Shown here: positions 1 through 8,493 of the stretch, in pieces | Position numbering within the stretch: the first letter of the stretch is position 1 | How the letters are laid out: every line of letters starts with the position of its first letter | NCBI GenBank assembly: GCA_044448905.1 | Contig: JBIOHJ010000067.1 | Span: 1-17,645, forward strand | Origin: JBIOHJ01 sp044448905 | GTDB lineage: Bacteria; Bacteroidota; Bacteroidia; AKYH767-A; OLB10 | Length of the DNA: 17,645 nucleotides | Direction: 5' to 3' | Program-made: the position numbers and the translations under genes | The notes under the pieces: model-generated | Databases searched by the model: none | Told to the model about the DNA's origin: nothing | The model's input: only the letters and a program-made list of their open reading frames with translations

Positions 1-1706
1 CAATTAATAATAATACCGATACCGGCAATGATTTCGGACTTATTAAGAGTCTTGTCTCCATGGCGCCCAATCAATCCTATCCGAATTTTACAACCAATAT
101 TACAATAAGTGCAAGGGGCATTTTTGAAGTTCTTGGTTTTCCCCAGGGAAACATTACCGACATCTTTGTGAAATATACGAGCTACGAATACCATGTTCCT
201 TATAACTCTATAAATGTGGTTGACAGTAATACGGCTACCGCAACACTTACTATTCCTGCTATTGCACCCTTTAGTAGTAGTTATTCCCTGTATGTAAAAA
301 CCGATGGTGTAAATATACATTGGATTACCAATTCTTTTTCAGTAATTGACTATCCATATGATGTAAGCGGTAATGTATATTTTGATGCCAACAGTAATGG
401 AATTAAAGATGCCGGTGATTACGGATTACCCTACCAGCGTATTTATATTACTCCGCATAACAATTATTACTTTACTGACTTTGCGGGCGATTACCTTATT
501 GGAACTCCTGCGGGTGCTACGGTTGTTACGTGGTCGCCAATTGCAGGGAGCAATCTTATTTTAACATCCGATTCGGCTTCTTACACATTAAATGTTTCAT
601 CGAATGTATCAAACCTTGATTTTGGAATCAATACTACTAACTCAAATTATACGAGTGATATAGTTTTTACTTCCGCTATTACGCGTTGTTTCACTGATGT
701 AGTATATACTATCAATTACAGCAACCAGAGTAATCTTCCCACCAATGGCCAGGTAAAGGTGAAAAAAGATCCATTAATGGTTTTTGTAAGTTCCACACCT
801 TCCCCTTCTTCTACTTTGGGTGATACGTTGTTTTGGGATTATACTAACTTGGTGCCTCTACTCCAAAATACAATTACTGCCACGTTTCATATGCCTGGTC
901 CCAACACCACTTTACACTCAGCTGCATATATAACTGCTGTTGACGGAGGTAATAATGTTCAATTTATTGATTCGGCATTATTAAATCAGTCCGTTGTTTG
1001 TTCAATGGACCCCAATGATAAATCGGTTATTCCCGAAGGTGTTCAATTTCATCACTATACATTAATGAGTGACACGCTTGAGTATTTAATCCGTTTTCAG
1101 AATACGGGAAATGATACTGCATTTAATGTTACCGTTATTGATTACCTGGATGGCGATCTCGATTTCAGCACTTTCAATTTGATAAGCAGCAGCCATTCCG
1201 TTTTATCCGAATTAAAAAACAATGGCGAGCTTAAATTTACATTCAATAATATTTTATTGCCCGACAGCAATATAAATGAACCGGAAAGTCATGGGTTTAT
1301 TAAATACCGGATCATGGCAAAAGCAGGCTTACCCAATTACACCGCGGTTCAAAATTCTGCTTTCATTACTTTTGATTTGAATGCGCCCGTTGTAACCAAC
1401 ACCACTTTAAATACATTGGTGTATGTTATTCCTGTTTCGGTTATCGAGCAGGTTACGAAAACTGGCAATGCAATAGTTTATCCAAACCCGTTTAATGATT
1501 TTGCAACCATTGTTTTCAATAATGATAAGATGGAGTTATTTAATCTCAACATAAGGGATATAAATGGAAGCATGGTATTTACCAAACAATTCAAATCAGA
1601 CAGGGTTATTATACAGAAAGCATCGCTTGCAGCCGGAATTTACTTTTTTGAATTGTTTAATGCTGATTATTCAATTAAACAATATGGTAAATTTGTAATC
1701 AGGTAA
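1..1706 (+). CDS. T9SS-exported large surface/secreted protein, C-terminal part (5' end outside window)
   Basis: The frame is open from base 3, so the ATG at 60 is an internal methionine and the gene begins upstream of the window. The first visible codons end in a DFGL motif. The same kind of motif (LDFGIN, near 615-633) closes the next domain, an SdrD B-like/Cna-B fold at about 360-635 with an acidic loop DANSNGIKDAGD that probably binds calcium, so at least two such domains were in tandem. A repeat-type beta domain of the kind common in T9SS cargo (DUF7619/DUF11-like; PNDKSV, RFQNTGND, DYLDGDLD) covers about 1005-1395. The C-terminus (about 1465-1703) is a T9SS type A sorting domain: YPNPF near its start, then GIYFFEL and a final KFVIR. 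The protein is expected to cross the outer membrane by T9SS and be released or anchored. Its ligand or role is unknown; adhesin-like is a guess. Confidence 0.9.
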   Translation, partial: INNNTDTGNDFGLIKSLVSMAPNQSYPNFTTNITISARGIFEVLGFPQGNITDIFVKYTSYEYHVPYNSINVVDSNTATATLTIPAIAPFSSSYSLYVKTDGVNIHWITNSFSVIDYPYDVSGNVYFDANSNGIKDAGDYGLPYQRIYITPHNNYYFTDFAGDYLIGTPAGATVVTWSPIAGSNLILTSDSASYTLNVSSNVSNLDFGINTTNSNYTSDIVFTSAITRCFTDVVYTINYSNQSNLPTNGQVKVKKDPLMVFVSSTPSPSSTLGDTLFWDYTNLVPLLQNTITATFHMPGPNTTLHSAAYITAVDGGNNVQFIDSALLNQSVVCSMDPNDKSVIPEGVQFHHYTLMSDTLEYLIRFQNTGNDTAFNVTVIDYLDGDLDFSTFNLISSSHSVLSELKNNGELKFTFNNILLPDSNINEPESHGFIKYRIMAKAGLPNYTAVQNSAFITFDLNAPVVTNTTLNTLVYVIPVSVIEQVTKTGNAIVYPNPFNDFATIVFNNDKMELFNLNIRDINGSMVFTKQFKSDRVIIQKASLAAGIYFFELFNADYSIKQYGKFVIR

Positions 1707-1740
1707 GTTTAACAAACCACCTTTCGGCTTTTTATTTATG

Positions 1741-1782
1741 AAAAGACGGAACCATTTAACCGGTTCCGTCTTTTTTTCTTTT
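1741..1782 (+). terminator. Rho-independent terminator after the T9SS cargo gene
   Basis: Bases 1741-1753 and 1762-1774 are a perfect 13-bp inverted repeat with an 8-nt loop, and the 3' arm runs into a T-rich tract to about 1782. It lies 35 nt after the stop codon. It separates the T9SS gene from the following promoter. Confidence 0.9.
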
Positions 1783-1791
1783 GTTACATCC

Positions 1792-1799
1792 TATCTTTG
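1792..1799 (+). promoter_or_regulatory. Bacteroidota -7 promoter element (TATCTTTG) directly before the DUF255 gene
   Basis: TATCTTTG fits the Bacteroidota consensus TAnnTTTG exactly and ends only 5 nt before the ATG at 1805. No TTG is seen at the usual 19-21 bp upstream spacing. If this is the active promoter, transcription starts at or next to the start codon, giving a leaderless or nearly leaderless mRNA. Confidence 0.5.
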
Positions 1800-1804
1800 A
1801 ATAA

Positions 1805-3919
1805 ATGTCTTTAAGTTTTCGGAATTATTCATCCATACTTCTTTTCATTTGCACCGTAACTTCCTCCTGCATGCCACAAACACAGCAACATACCAACCAG
1901 CTTATTCATGAAACCAGCCCGTATCTTTTGCAGCATGCCCACAACCCGGTTAACTGGTATGCATGGCATGACGAGGCGTTGCAAAAAGCAAAAGATGAAA
2001 ATAAATTGATCCTCATCAGCATCGGGTATTCGTCCTGCCACTGGTGTCATGTAATGGAGCACGAAAGTTTTGAAGACGACAGTGTGGCAAACCTTATGAA
2101 CGAAAATTTTGTTTGCATTAAAGTTGACCGAGAAGAACGACCCGATATTGACCAGGTATATATGCAGGCAGTTCAGCTTATGGCAGGGCAGGGTGGATGG
2201 CCCCTCAACTGCTTTACCTTGCCTGATGGCAAACCCTTTTTTGGCGGAACTTATTTTCCAAAGCAAAACTGGATGAGCATACTAACGCAGCTCGCTGAGA
2301 TGTGGAAAAAAGAGCCTGAGCGAATGAAAAAGTATGCGGCAGAATTAACCGAAGGAATAAAAAACTCCGAGCTCATTAAGCTTGAAAACACAGGTGATGA
2401 AAATTTTTTCTCGAAAGACGATTTGCACAGCGCATACAAATCATGGTCATCTTCATTTGATAACAAAGAAGGCGGACCTGATCGTGCGCCCAAATTTCCA
2501 ATACCCAACAATTACGAATTCCTGTTGCGGTATTATTATCATACTGATAATAAGGAGTGTTTAAACCATGTTTTGCTTACGCTGGATAAAATGGCTTATG
2601 GCGGAATTTACGACCACCTTGGCGGGGGCTTTGCCCGTTACTCAACCGATAAAAGCTGGAAAGTGCCGCACTTCGAAAAAATGCTATACGATAATGCACA
2701 GTTGGTTTCGCTTTATTCCTATGCATACCAGTTGACGAGAAATCCGTTGTATAAAAAAGTAGTTTATGAAACATTCAAGTTTATTGAACGCGAAATGAGT
2801 TCGCCCGAAAAGGGATTTTATTCAGCCCTCGATGCTGACAGCGAAGGCGAAGAAGGAAAATTTTATGTGTGGAAAAAAGATGAATTGGAAAAATTATTAA
2901 GCGATAAAGCAAAATTATTTTTTGAAACCTATAATGTAAATGATTATGGTTATTGGGAACACGATAATTATATTTTGATAAGAAAAGAAAATGATGAAAC
3001 GATTGCAGCGAAAAACAATTTAACCGTTCAGCAATTAAACAATACCATTGATGAATGTAAAAGAATATTGCTTAACGAACGCGATAAACGAATCCGTCCG
3101 GGATCGGATGATAAAATTCTTGCTTCATGGAATGCACTCATGATTAAAGCATGTTGTGATGCATATGATGTTTTTAATGAAGAAAAGTTTTTAAGTGCTG
3201 CCATTAATGCTAATGACTTTATCGAAAAATACTTAACAAAAAAAGACGACACCTTAATTCACAGTACACATCCTAAAAAACTAAATTCAAAAACAGTTGA
3301 AGGAAATACGTTTCTTGAAGATTACAGTTTTACTATCGAAGCGCTTATTGCTTTGTATCAAAGTACATTCAATGCAAAATATTTAACAAGAGCCAATGAA
3401 CTCATGAAATATGCGATCACGCATTTCATGGATAACAAAACAGGCATGTTTTATTTTACTTCTGATTCTGACACCTCGCTTATTCATCGCAAAATGGAAA
3501 CCGAAGACAATGTAATTCCTGCTTCCAACTCAAGCATTGCAAAATCATTATTCCTGCTCGGGTACTATTTTGAAAACAATCAATACTCTGAACAATCAAA
3601 AAAAATGCTGACGGCCGTAAAAAAATATTTTGAAAAATATCCCACTTCATTTTCCAATTGGGGATTGCTGGCAATAAATCATCTTTATCCTTTTCACGAA
3701 ATTGTAATTGCCGGAAAGGATGCTGAAGAAAAAAGAAAAGAAATCAACCGTCAGTTTATTCCAAATAAATTAATTGCCGGAAGTACAACCGAAAGCAAAA
3801 TGCCTCTGCTGCAAAACCGGTTTAACAATAACAGTACGCTTATATACGTTTGCGTAAATCATGTTTGCCTGCTTCCGGTAGAAAATGTTGAAGAAGCTGT
3901 TAAGCAGATAAAAAAATAA
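1805..3919 (+). CDS. DUF255 (thioredoxin-like) / six-hairpin glycosidase-fold protein, YyaL/SPATA20 family
   Basis: This 704-residue protein has the length usual for the YyaL/SPATA20 family. Residues about 28-190 are the DUF255 domain: a thioredoxin fold with SSCHWCHVM, the redox-type CxxC being C78 and C81, after the family signature SPYLLQHAHNPV. The rest is the (alpha/alpha)-barrel part related to N-acylglucosamine 2-epimerases, with PHFEKMLYDNAQL and SALDADSEGEEGKFYVW conserved. The N-terminus is hydrophobic and ends in TSSC (C22), which could be a weak lipobox, so export to the periplasm as a lipoprotein is likely but not certain. The next in-frame methionine (residue 23) would remove this signal, so the ATG at 1805 is preferred. 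The enzymatic reaction of the family is not established. The transglutaminase-like gene follows 22 nt later in the same direction. Confidence 0.92.
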   Translation: MSLSFRNYSSILLFICTVTSSCMPQTQQHTNQLIHETSPYLLQHAHNPVNWYAWHDEALQKAKDENKLILISIGYSSCHWCHVMEHESFEDDSVANLMNENFVCIKVDREERPDIDQVYMQAVQLMAGQGGWPLNCFTLPDGKPFFGGTYFPKQNWMSILTQLAEMWKKEPERMKKYAAELTEGIKNSELIKLENTGDENFFSKDDLHSAYKSWSSSFDNKEGGPDRAPKFPIPNNYEFLLRYYYHTDNKECLNHVLLTLDKMAYGGIYDHLGGGFARYSTDKSWKVPHFEKMLYDNAQLVSLYSYAYQLTRNPLYKKVVYETFKFIEREMSSPEKGFYSALDADSEGEEGKFYVWKKDELEKLLSDKAKLFFETYNVNDYGYWEHDNYILIRKENDETIAAKNNLTVQQLNNTIDECKRILLNERDKRIRPGSDDKILASWNALMIKACCDAYDVFNEEKFLSAAINANDFIEKYLTKKDDTLIHSTHPKKLNSKTVEGNTFLEDYSFTIEALIALYQSTFNAKYLTRANELMKYAITHFMDNKTGMFYFTSDSDTSLIHRKMETEDNVIPASNSSIAKSLFLLGYYFENNQYSEQSKKMLTAVKKYFEKYPTSFSNWGLLAINHLYPFHEIVIAGKDAEEKRKEINRQFIPNKLIAGSTTESKMPLLQNRFNNNSTLIYVCVNHVCLLPVENVEEAVKQIKK

Positions 3920-3941
3920 AATATAAATTGTCAAAAGTTTA

Positions 3942-5156
3942 ATGAGATTTCGAGCCTTAGTGTCTTGGTGGCAAAAACTTTTCAGTAAACCGGGTTTTTC
4001 ATTCCGATGTATCGCGATAATTTTATTTTTTTCCTATTCCTGCTTTGCTCAAAACAAAACTGCAGAATATTTTTCTGTAGATGAAAAGATTAAAAAGCTA
4101 AAAGTTGATGATCCCCCGGATTTGGAAACCCTTGCACAAACCATCACCAAAGATTTTTTAACCGAAAAGGAAAAAGCACGGGCAATATATGTTTGGGTGG
4201 CAGACAACATTGCATATGATGTTGCCAAATATGCGGAGCGAAGCCATGCAATGAATGTAATTTTAAAAAAGAAAGATGAAAGTCAGTCGGCTGAAAAAAT
4301 TTTAAAGAAAAGAAAAGCAGTTTGCGAAGGCTATTCAAATCTTGTAAAAGAATTGTGCAACAAATCCGGAATCATTTGCGAGATGATTGATGGAATTTCA
4401 TACGTTCAGAAAAAGCATTACGAACTGCACGCATGGAATGTTGTAAAAATTGATGGCGAGTGGAAACTACTGGACGCAACATGGAGTGCAGGAGGCATTG
4501 TTTTAAATAAAAATTCTTTTCAAAAAAAATTTGATGACCAGTGGTTTTTTCAATCACCAGATAAGTTTATCAAAACACATTACCCCTTCGACCCGATGTG
4601 GCAGTTGTTGTCGAAACCTTTAATGAGAAATGAATTTGAGCCTCCAAAAACGGTTTCCCGTGATGCCCCTGATTTTAATTTTAACGACACCATTGCATTT
4701 CATTTTCAGCAGGATAGCATTTCGCAGTTTATTGCAACCAACAGGCGAACTTTTGAATTTGATCCCGGTAATAATTTAGCCGAACAAAACCTCATCAACC
4801 TGTTAAATTACAGCGAGAATGAAAAAATGAATCACGCCAATGAATTTGCCCGCACCGGTATTAAGCAGTATGGTGAATGCATCAAAATTGTCAACGATGC
4901 CAAACGCAGCCGCAGCACAAAAAAAATGAACACAAATGAAGAGAAGCTAAAACAGCTAATTAACGACAGCCGCGGCAATATTCAAAAATCACTCGATCTT
5001 TACCGGCAAATAAATTTTTCCGATAACAGCAACGCACAGGTTTTAAAAATGAATATTAAAAACTGCGAAGACAATCTGAAAGAAATCAGCGAATTTGAAA
5101 AATACACCGAAAAATATTTTAAAACTCCAAAGGCAATGAGGATTTCTGCGCTATAA
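3942..5156 (+). CDS. Transglutaminase-like (papain-fold) exported protein
   Basis: This 404-residue protein has a transglutaminase-like core with a plausible catalytic triad: C128 in AVCEGYSNL, H163 in LHAWN and D178 in LLDATW. Such domains act as proteases, peptidases or transglutaminases; the substrate is unknown. A hydrophobic segment (residues about 23-36, IAIILFFSYSCFAQ) looks like a signal peptide cleaved after FAQ, giving a periplasmic protein. The first 15 or so codons appear to derive from an intergenic repeat, and GTG at 3960 is an alternative start that keeps the signal segment. The C-terminal part (from about residue 240) is charged, helical and lysine-rich. The gene lies 22 nt behind the DUF255 gene and is probably co-transcribed with it. 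Its stop codon is 2 nt from that of convergent dnaG. Confidence 0.85.
   Translation: MRFRALVSWWQKLFSKPGFSFRCIAIILFFSYSCFAQNKTAEYFSVDEKIKKLKVDDPPDLETLAQTITKDFLTEKEKARAIYVWVADNIAYDVAKYAERSHAMNVILKKKDESQSAEKILKKRKAVCEGYSNLVKELCNKSGIICEMIDGISYVQKKHYELHAWNVVKIDGEWKLLDATWSAGGIVLNKNSFQKKFDDQWFFQSPDKFIKTHYPFDPMWQLLSKPLMRNEFEPPKTVSRDAPDFNFNDTIAFHFQQDSISQFIATNRRTFEFDPGNNLAEQNLINLLNYSENEKMNHANEFARTGIKQYGECIKIVNDAKRSRSTKKMNTNEEKLKQLINDSRGNIQKSLDLYRQINFSDNSNAQVLKMNIKNCEDNLKEISEFEKYTEKYFKTPKAMRISAL
3948..3984 (+). repeat. Intergenic-type repeat ('GCCTTAGTGTCTTGGTGGC') within the start of the transglutaminase gene
   Basis: The stretch around GAGCCTTAGTGTCTTGGTGG followed by CAAAAACTTTT resembles, from memory, a degenerate repeat scattered between genes in many Bacteroidota genomes (forms like CTTTGTGTCTTTGTGGC). 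Here it is read in frame as RALVSWWQKLF at the N-terminus of the predicted protein. There is only one copy in the window, so the repeat status cannot be proved from this sequence alone. Confidence 0.4.
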
Positions 5157-5158
5157 TT

Positions 5159-7108
5159 TTATTTCACCACCACAATTCCCAAATATTTAGTCAGCTGCTG
5201 TTTTACATTTTCGAGCGACTTGTGTTTTTCCAAAAGATCAATACATTCTTCATTTGCTTCCATACGATTTTTTATTTCCTCCTGGTTTTGCTTAATCATC
5301 GTTTGAACCTTTCTTGTTTTAAGCATATAAACAGCGCTTAAAACCTGGTGTTGCAAAACTTTTTCTTCGGTAGGAACAAAAATACCCACGCTTTCCCAAT
5401 TGCTTAATTCATGCGCGCTGCTCATCATATCAATTGCCGCTTCTTTTATTTCAATGTCATTATGATTAGTAAAATAATTCCGGTCAAAATCTTTTTCATT
5501 GTTTACCCATTCTCCAAAATCAGAAAATATTCGTGAATAAATTTTTTCTTCAAATTCAATTCCATCATTCAACAGCTCATTCACAATAAAATTTTTCACT
5601 TTAATTTTTGCAGGCTGCTCTTCTTTGCCTTCTTCGTTTTCTGCAAAATATAAATCATGTTCGGAATAATTCAAAAGTAAACGTATAATTTCCGCTTCCT
5701 GCCAGTACGCGCTCAGTTCGTCAAGTAATGACTGCTCCGGACGAATTGTTTCGGGAAGCAAATCATCAATTTCATTTGAAGCAACCTGTTCGTGTTGTTT
5801 TGTAAAATGCTTTCTGCGTATTTTATTTAATTCCAGGATTAATACCGGCTCACTTACATCCATTAATTGCGAGCATTGCTGCACATACATTTCGCGAATA
5901 ATTACATCCGGTATTTTCGAAATCGTCTCTACAATTTCTTTTATCAATCCCGCTTTCCGTACAGGGTCATTTTGCACTTCGCTCAAAAGCAACGAAGTTT
6001 TAAAGCGGATAAAATCCTGTGAATTGTTTTTCAGAAATTCAACAAGCTCCGAATGCGAATGTTTTTTTGCAAACGAATCAGGGTCTTCTCCGTCAGGAAA
6101 CAAAACAACTTTAACATTCAATCCTTCCTCTAATATCAAATCAATTCCGCGTAGCGAAGCTTTTATTCCGGCAGCATCTCCGTCATAAAGCACCGTTATG
6201 TTTTTGGTGTAACGTCCTATTAATTTTATCTGTTCAATTGTAAGCGATGTGCCTGATGAAGCCACTACATTTTCAATTCCTTCCTGGTGCAATGAGACTA
6301 CATCCGTATAGCCTTCCGTTAAGTAACATTCATCTTTTTCAATGATTGATTTCTTGGCGAAATAAATTCCATACAGGATTTTGCTCTTGTGATAAATATC
6401 CGTTTCCGGTGAGTTGATGTATTTAGGTGCTTTAGGATCCTTTTGAAGAATACGCGCACCAAAGCCAATTACCCGTCCCGTTAGGTTGTGAATTGGAAAA
6501 ATCACACGTCCGCGAAAACGGTCGTATTGTTTGCCTTCATTTACAATAGTTAATCCCGACTTCTCGAGATATTCCAGCTGGTAACCATTCTTCAGAGCAA
6601 GTTCTGTAAAAGCTTTTCCTTCTGAAGGAGCAAAGCCCAATTGAAATTTTTCAATCGTTTTTTCTTTAAATCCCCGTTCTTCAAAATAAGTTAAGCCCGT
6701 TGCTTTCCCTTCTTCGCTGCTCCATAAATAACCCGAATAAAATTCCTGTGCATAAGCCGAAACAATAAACAGGCTTTCCTTTTCATTTTTTTCCTGCAGG
6801 TCTTCCTCTTTCGAAAATTCTTCCTCAATAGCAATGTTGTATTTCTGTGCCAGGAAACGCAATGCCTCTGGGAAGCTGTAATGCTCATGCTCCATAATAA
6901 ATCCAACAGCATTGCCGGCTTTTCCGCAACCAAAGCATTTATAAATTCCTTTTGCTGCCGATACAGTAAACGAAGGTGTTTTTTCATTGTGAAAAGGGCA
7001 AAGCCCCAAAAAATTCGCTCCCCGTTTCTTCAGCGTCACAAAATCGCTGACCACTTCCTCTATCCGGGCGGTTTCTATTATCTGGTCAACGGTGCTTTTG
7101 GTAATCAT
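5159..7108 (-). CDS. dnaG: DNA primase DnaG
   Basis: This protein makes the RNA primers for the lagging strand at the replication fork together with the replicative helicase. The 649 residues match the usual length. An N-terminal CHC2 zinc ribbon has C37, H40, C58 and C61 (CPFH ... CFGC). The RNA polymerase domain carries RFRGRVIFPI (197-206), and the TOPRIM fold carries EGYTD (265-269) and DGDAAG (309-314), which supply the metal-binding acidic residues. The C-terminal part (about 450-649) is the more variable helicase-interacting region. The ATG at 7108 gives the standard N-terminus and lies about 30 nt from a -7 promoter element. It stands alone, not in the rpsU-dnaG-rpoD arrangement of E. 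coli. It converges with the transglutaminase gene with a 2-nt gap and no visible terminator, so the two transcripts must overlap unless termination is inside the genes. Confidence 0.97.
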   Translation of the reverse strand: MITKSTVDQIIETARIEEVVSDFVTLKKRGANFLGLCPFHNEKTPSFTVSAAKGIYKCFGCGKAGNAVGFIMEHEHYSFPEALRFLAQKYNIAIEEEFSKEEDLQEKNEKESLFIVSAYAQEFYSGYLWSSEEGKATGLTYFEERGFKEKTIEKFQLGFAPSEGKAFTELALKNGYQLEYLEKSGLTIVNEGKQYDRFRGRVIFPIHNLTGRVIGFGARILQKDPKAPKYINSPETDIYHKSKILYGIYFAKKSIIEKDECYLTEGYTDVVSLHQEGIENVVASSGTSLTIEQIKLIGRYTKNITVLYDGDAAGIKASLRGIDLILEEGLNVKVVLFPDGEDPDSFAKKHSHSELVEFLKNNSQDFIRFKTSLLLSEVQNDPVRKAGLIKEIVETISKIPDVIIREMYVQQCSQLMDVSEPVLILELNKIRRKHFTKQHEQVASNEIDDLLPETIRPEQSLLDELSAYWQEAEIIRLLLNYSEHDLYFAENEEGKEEQPAKIKVKNFIVNELLNDGIEFEEKIYSRIFSDFGEWVNNEKDFDRNYFTNHNDIEIKEAAIDMMSSAHELSNWESVGIFVPTEEKVLQHQVLSAVYMLKTRKVQTMIKQNQEEIKNRMEANEECIDLLEKHKSLENVKQQLTKYLGIVVVK

Positions 7109-7137
7109 GTTCTAAAAATAGTAAACTAATTTTATTG

Positions 7138-7145
7138 CAAAAGTA
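7138..7145 (-). promoter_or_regulatory. Putative dnaG promoter -7 element (TACTTTTG on the minus strand)
   Basis: Read on the minus strand this is TACTTTTG, an exact TAnnTTTG match, 29 nt upstream of the dnaG ATG. That would leave a leader of roughly 20-25 nt. No TTG at the usual -33 spacing is seen. GTAAAC (7121-7126) and GTTTAC (7148-7153) form a 6-bp inverted repeat flanking the element, which could be an operator or chance. Confidence 0.4.
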
Positions 7146-7157
7146 TAGTTTACAATT

Positions 7158-7179
7158 AAAAGTACAGTGGACTTTTGAG
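7158..7179. repeat. Imperfect small hairpin (AAAAGT...ACTTTT) upstream of dnaG
   Basis: AAAAGT (7158-7163) and ACTTTT (7171-7176) can pair around a 7-nt loop. The 11-mer GGACTTTTGAG at 7169-7179 recurs at 10166-10176 in a better hairpin. This may be a degenerate copy of the same small palindromic element; no function is visible. Confidence 0.3.
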
Positions 7180-7289
7180 TGAGAATGAAAGTGGGAGGGA
7201 AGTGTATGTGTGAAAGAATCAATTTGCTTAGCAAATTTCTTCCCCGTTTTTTTCGTATCTTAGAATTCTTTTTTATTTAATTTTCCTCA

Positions 7290-7580
7290 ATGATGAATAG
7301 GTATAATTACGACACGGTTTCAGAAGCTGTCAGGGGTTTAAACAATCGTGGCTACACAATTGATTTTAATTCTGAAGACCCTGCTTCTTATAATCCCGAT
7401 GATTTTGAAATTGTCGAAGTGCACCGGTTCGAAGGTGATTCCGATCCTGCTGATGAAGCGGTTGTTTATGCTATTGAAGCTGCGAACGGTTTAAAAGGAA
7501 TTCTCGTTAGTGGTTTTGGAATTTCTTCCGACAGCTTTTCCAATACTCTTCTGAATAAATTACATTTTCAAAAGCAGTAA
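7290..7580 (+). CDS. Small conserved Bacteroidota protein (often auto-labelled 'phosphoribosylpyrophosphate synthetase')
   Basis: This 96-residue soluble protein starts MMNRYNYDTVSEAV and contains DDFEIVEVHRFEGDSDPADEAVVYAIEA and NGLKGILVSGFG, a pattern I recognise from short Bacteroidota proteins. Databases often call them phosphoribosylpyrophosphate synthetase, but at this size there is no room for that enzyme and no PRPP-binding motif is present, so the name should not be carried over. The real function is unknown. Two adjacent ATGs (7290 and 7293) are equally good starts. A near-consensus -7 element TATCTTAG lies at 7256-7263. The gene is monocistronic and converges with the beta-barrel gene 27 nt away. 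Confidence 0.8.
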   Translation: MMNRYNYDTVSEAVRGLNNRGYTIDFNSEDPASYNPDDFEIVEVHRFEGDSDPADEAVVYAIEAANGLKGILVSGFGISSDSFSNTLLNKLHFQKQ

Positions 7581-7607
7581 ATTTTTTTATTTACCCCTGA
7601 TCATTAA

Positions 7608-8483
7608 TTAAAATCTTGCGGCAACAAATAATGAAAAGCCTTTAAGCGAATAATTTATTTCGCCCGAAAATTCATTATTGAAAGGAAACTTATTCACTTC
7701 ATAGTCTATAATCGAATAAGAAACACCCGCACCTAAATTTTTCAGGAAATAATATTCAGCCGAAAAACGGTGATCGGCCGCTTTCGCATAAAAGCTGCTC
7801 GAATGAATGCGGAAATATTCGAGCGAAAATCTTCCCAGCAGCCTGGGAGTAATGTAGACGCTTCCATGCAGTCCTAATAAAGGCGCGGGCACACCCACAT
7901 TTTCATCATCCGAATATTGCAGTTCTTCAGATTGGAAAGTTATTCCTGTGTTTACGTCCATCCACCTCATTCCGAAGGAAATGCCTGCTGTCCATATCCT
8001 GTTATTAATAATTGCGAACCGCCAGCTACCGCCAAAAATTTGTGTATTAAAGTATGCGCTCGTATTGCCTCCTGCATGATAAACGGTATCGCCAAAAACA
8101 ATATCTCTCGTAATATAAGCATTACCATCTCTTTGAATGTTCATATACGATATGGCGAATTGTGATCCGGAGCCTGCAATAGCATCTAGCCGTAAAACTT
8201 TTGGTCTCGCGTCAAATGCAAGCTCGTCTTCGGGATTTATTGAAGTATCGGTTCCCAGGGTTTTTGAATCTACGCGCACAGTGGTCGATACAGTTGGCAT
8301 AAACATTCCACCGTATAAATAAATGCGGGGAGAGGCAACATGGTTATTCAGGTTGTAATTTTGAGCGCACAAAATAGATGATTCTATTAAGAATAAAAGG
8401 AGAAAAATCAGGAAGAAAAATAAAAGGTCAATCACGAATTTTGATTTCATTAGCTTATGGGTTATTTTTTTTATCGAATTCAT
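7608..8483 (-). CDS. Outer-membrane beta-barrel protein, function unknown
   Basis: This 291-residue protein begins with a lysine-rich stretch and a long hydrophobic segment (residues about 19-39, many F and L) ending in CAQ, typical of a signal peptide; methionine 12 is an equally good start for it. The mature part alternates polar and hydrophobic residues, with many Y, F, G and N. It ends in FSLFVAARF, and a terminal phenylalanine is the usual signal for outer-membrane barrel insertion. It has no recognisable enzyme motif. The gene begins 10 nt after the stop codon of the DUF4382 lipoprotein gene, so the two are co-transcribed and may act together in the envelope. Confidence 0.75.
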   Translation of the reverse strand: MNSIKKITHKLMKSKFVIDLLFFFLIFLLLFLIESSILCAQNYNLNNHVASPRIYLYGGMFMPTVSTTVRVDSKTLGTDTSINPEDELAFDARPKVLRLDAIAGSGSQFAISYMNIQRDGNAYITRDIVFGDTVYHAGGNTSAYFNTQIFGGSWRFAIINNRIWTAGISFGMRWMDVNTGITFQSEELQYSDDENVGVPAPLLGLHGSVYITPRLLGRFSLEYFRIHSSSFYAKAADHRFSAEYYFLKNLGAGVSYSIIDYEVNKFPFNNEFSGEINYSLKGFSLFVAARF

Positions 8484-8493
8484 AATATAAAAT

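Noticed and set aside
1829..2266. 145-codon open frame on the minus strand inside the DUF255 gene
   Set aside because: It lies wholly opposite a gene with clear family motifs, has an implausible residue mix and no promoter; it is a shadow of the real frame.
7121..7153. GTAAAC ... GTTTAC inverted repeat at the dnaG promoter as an operator
   Set aside because: Only 6 bp per arm with 21-nt spacing in AT-rich DNA; too likely by chance to list as a feature.
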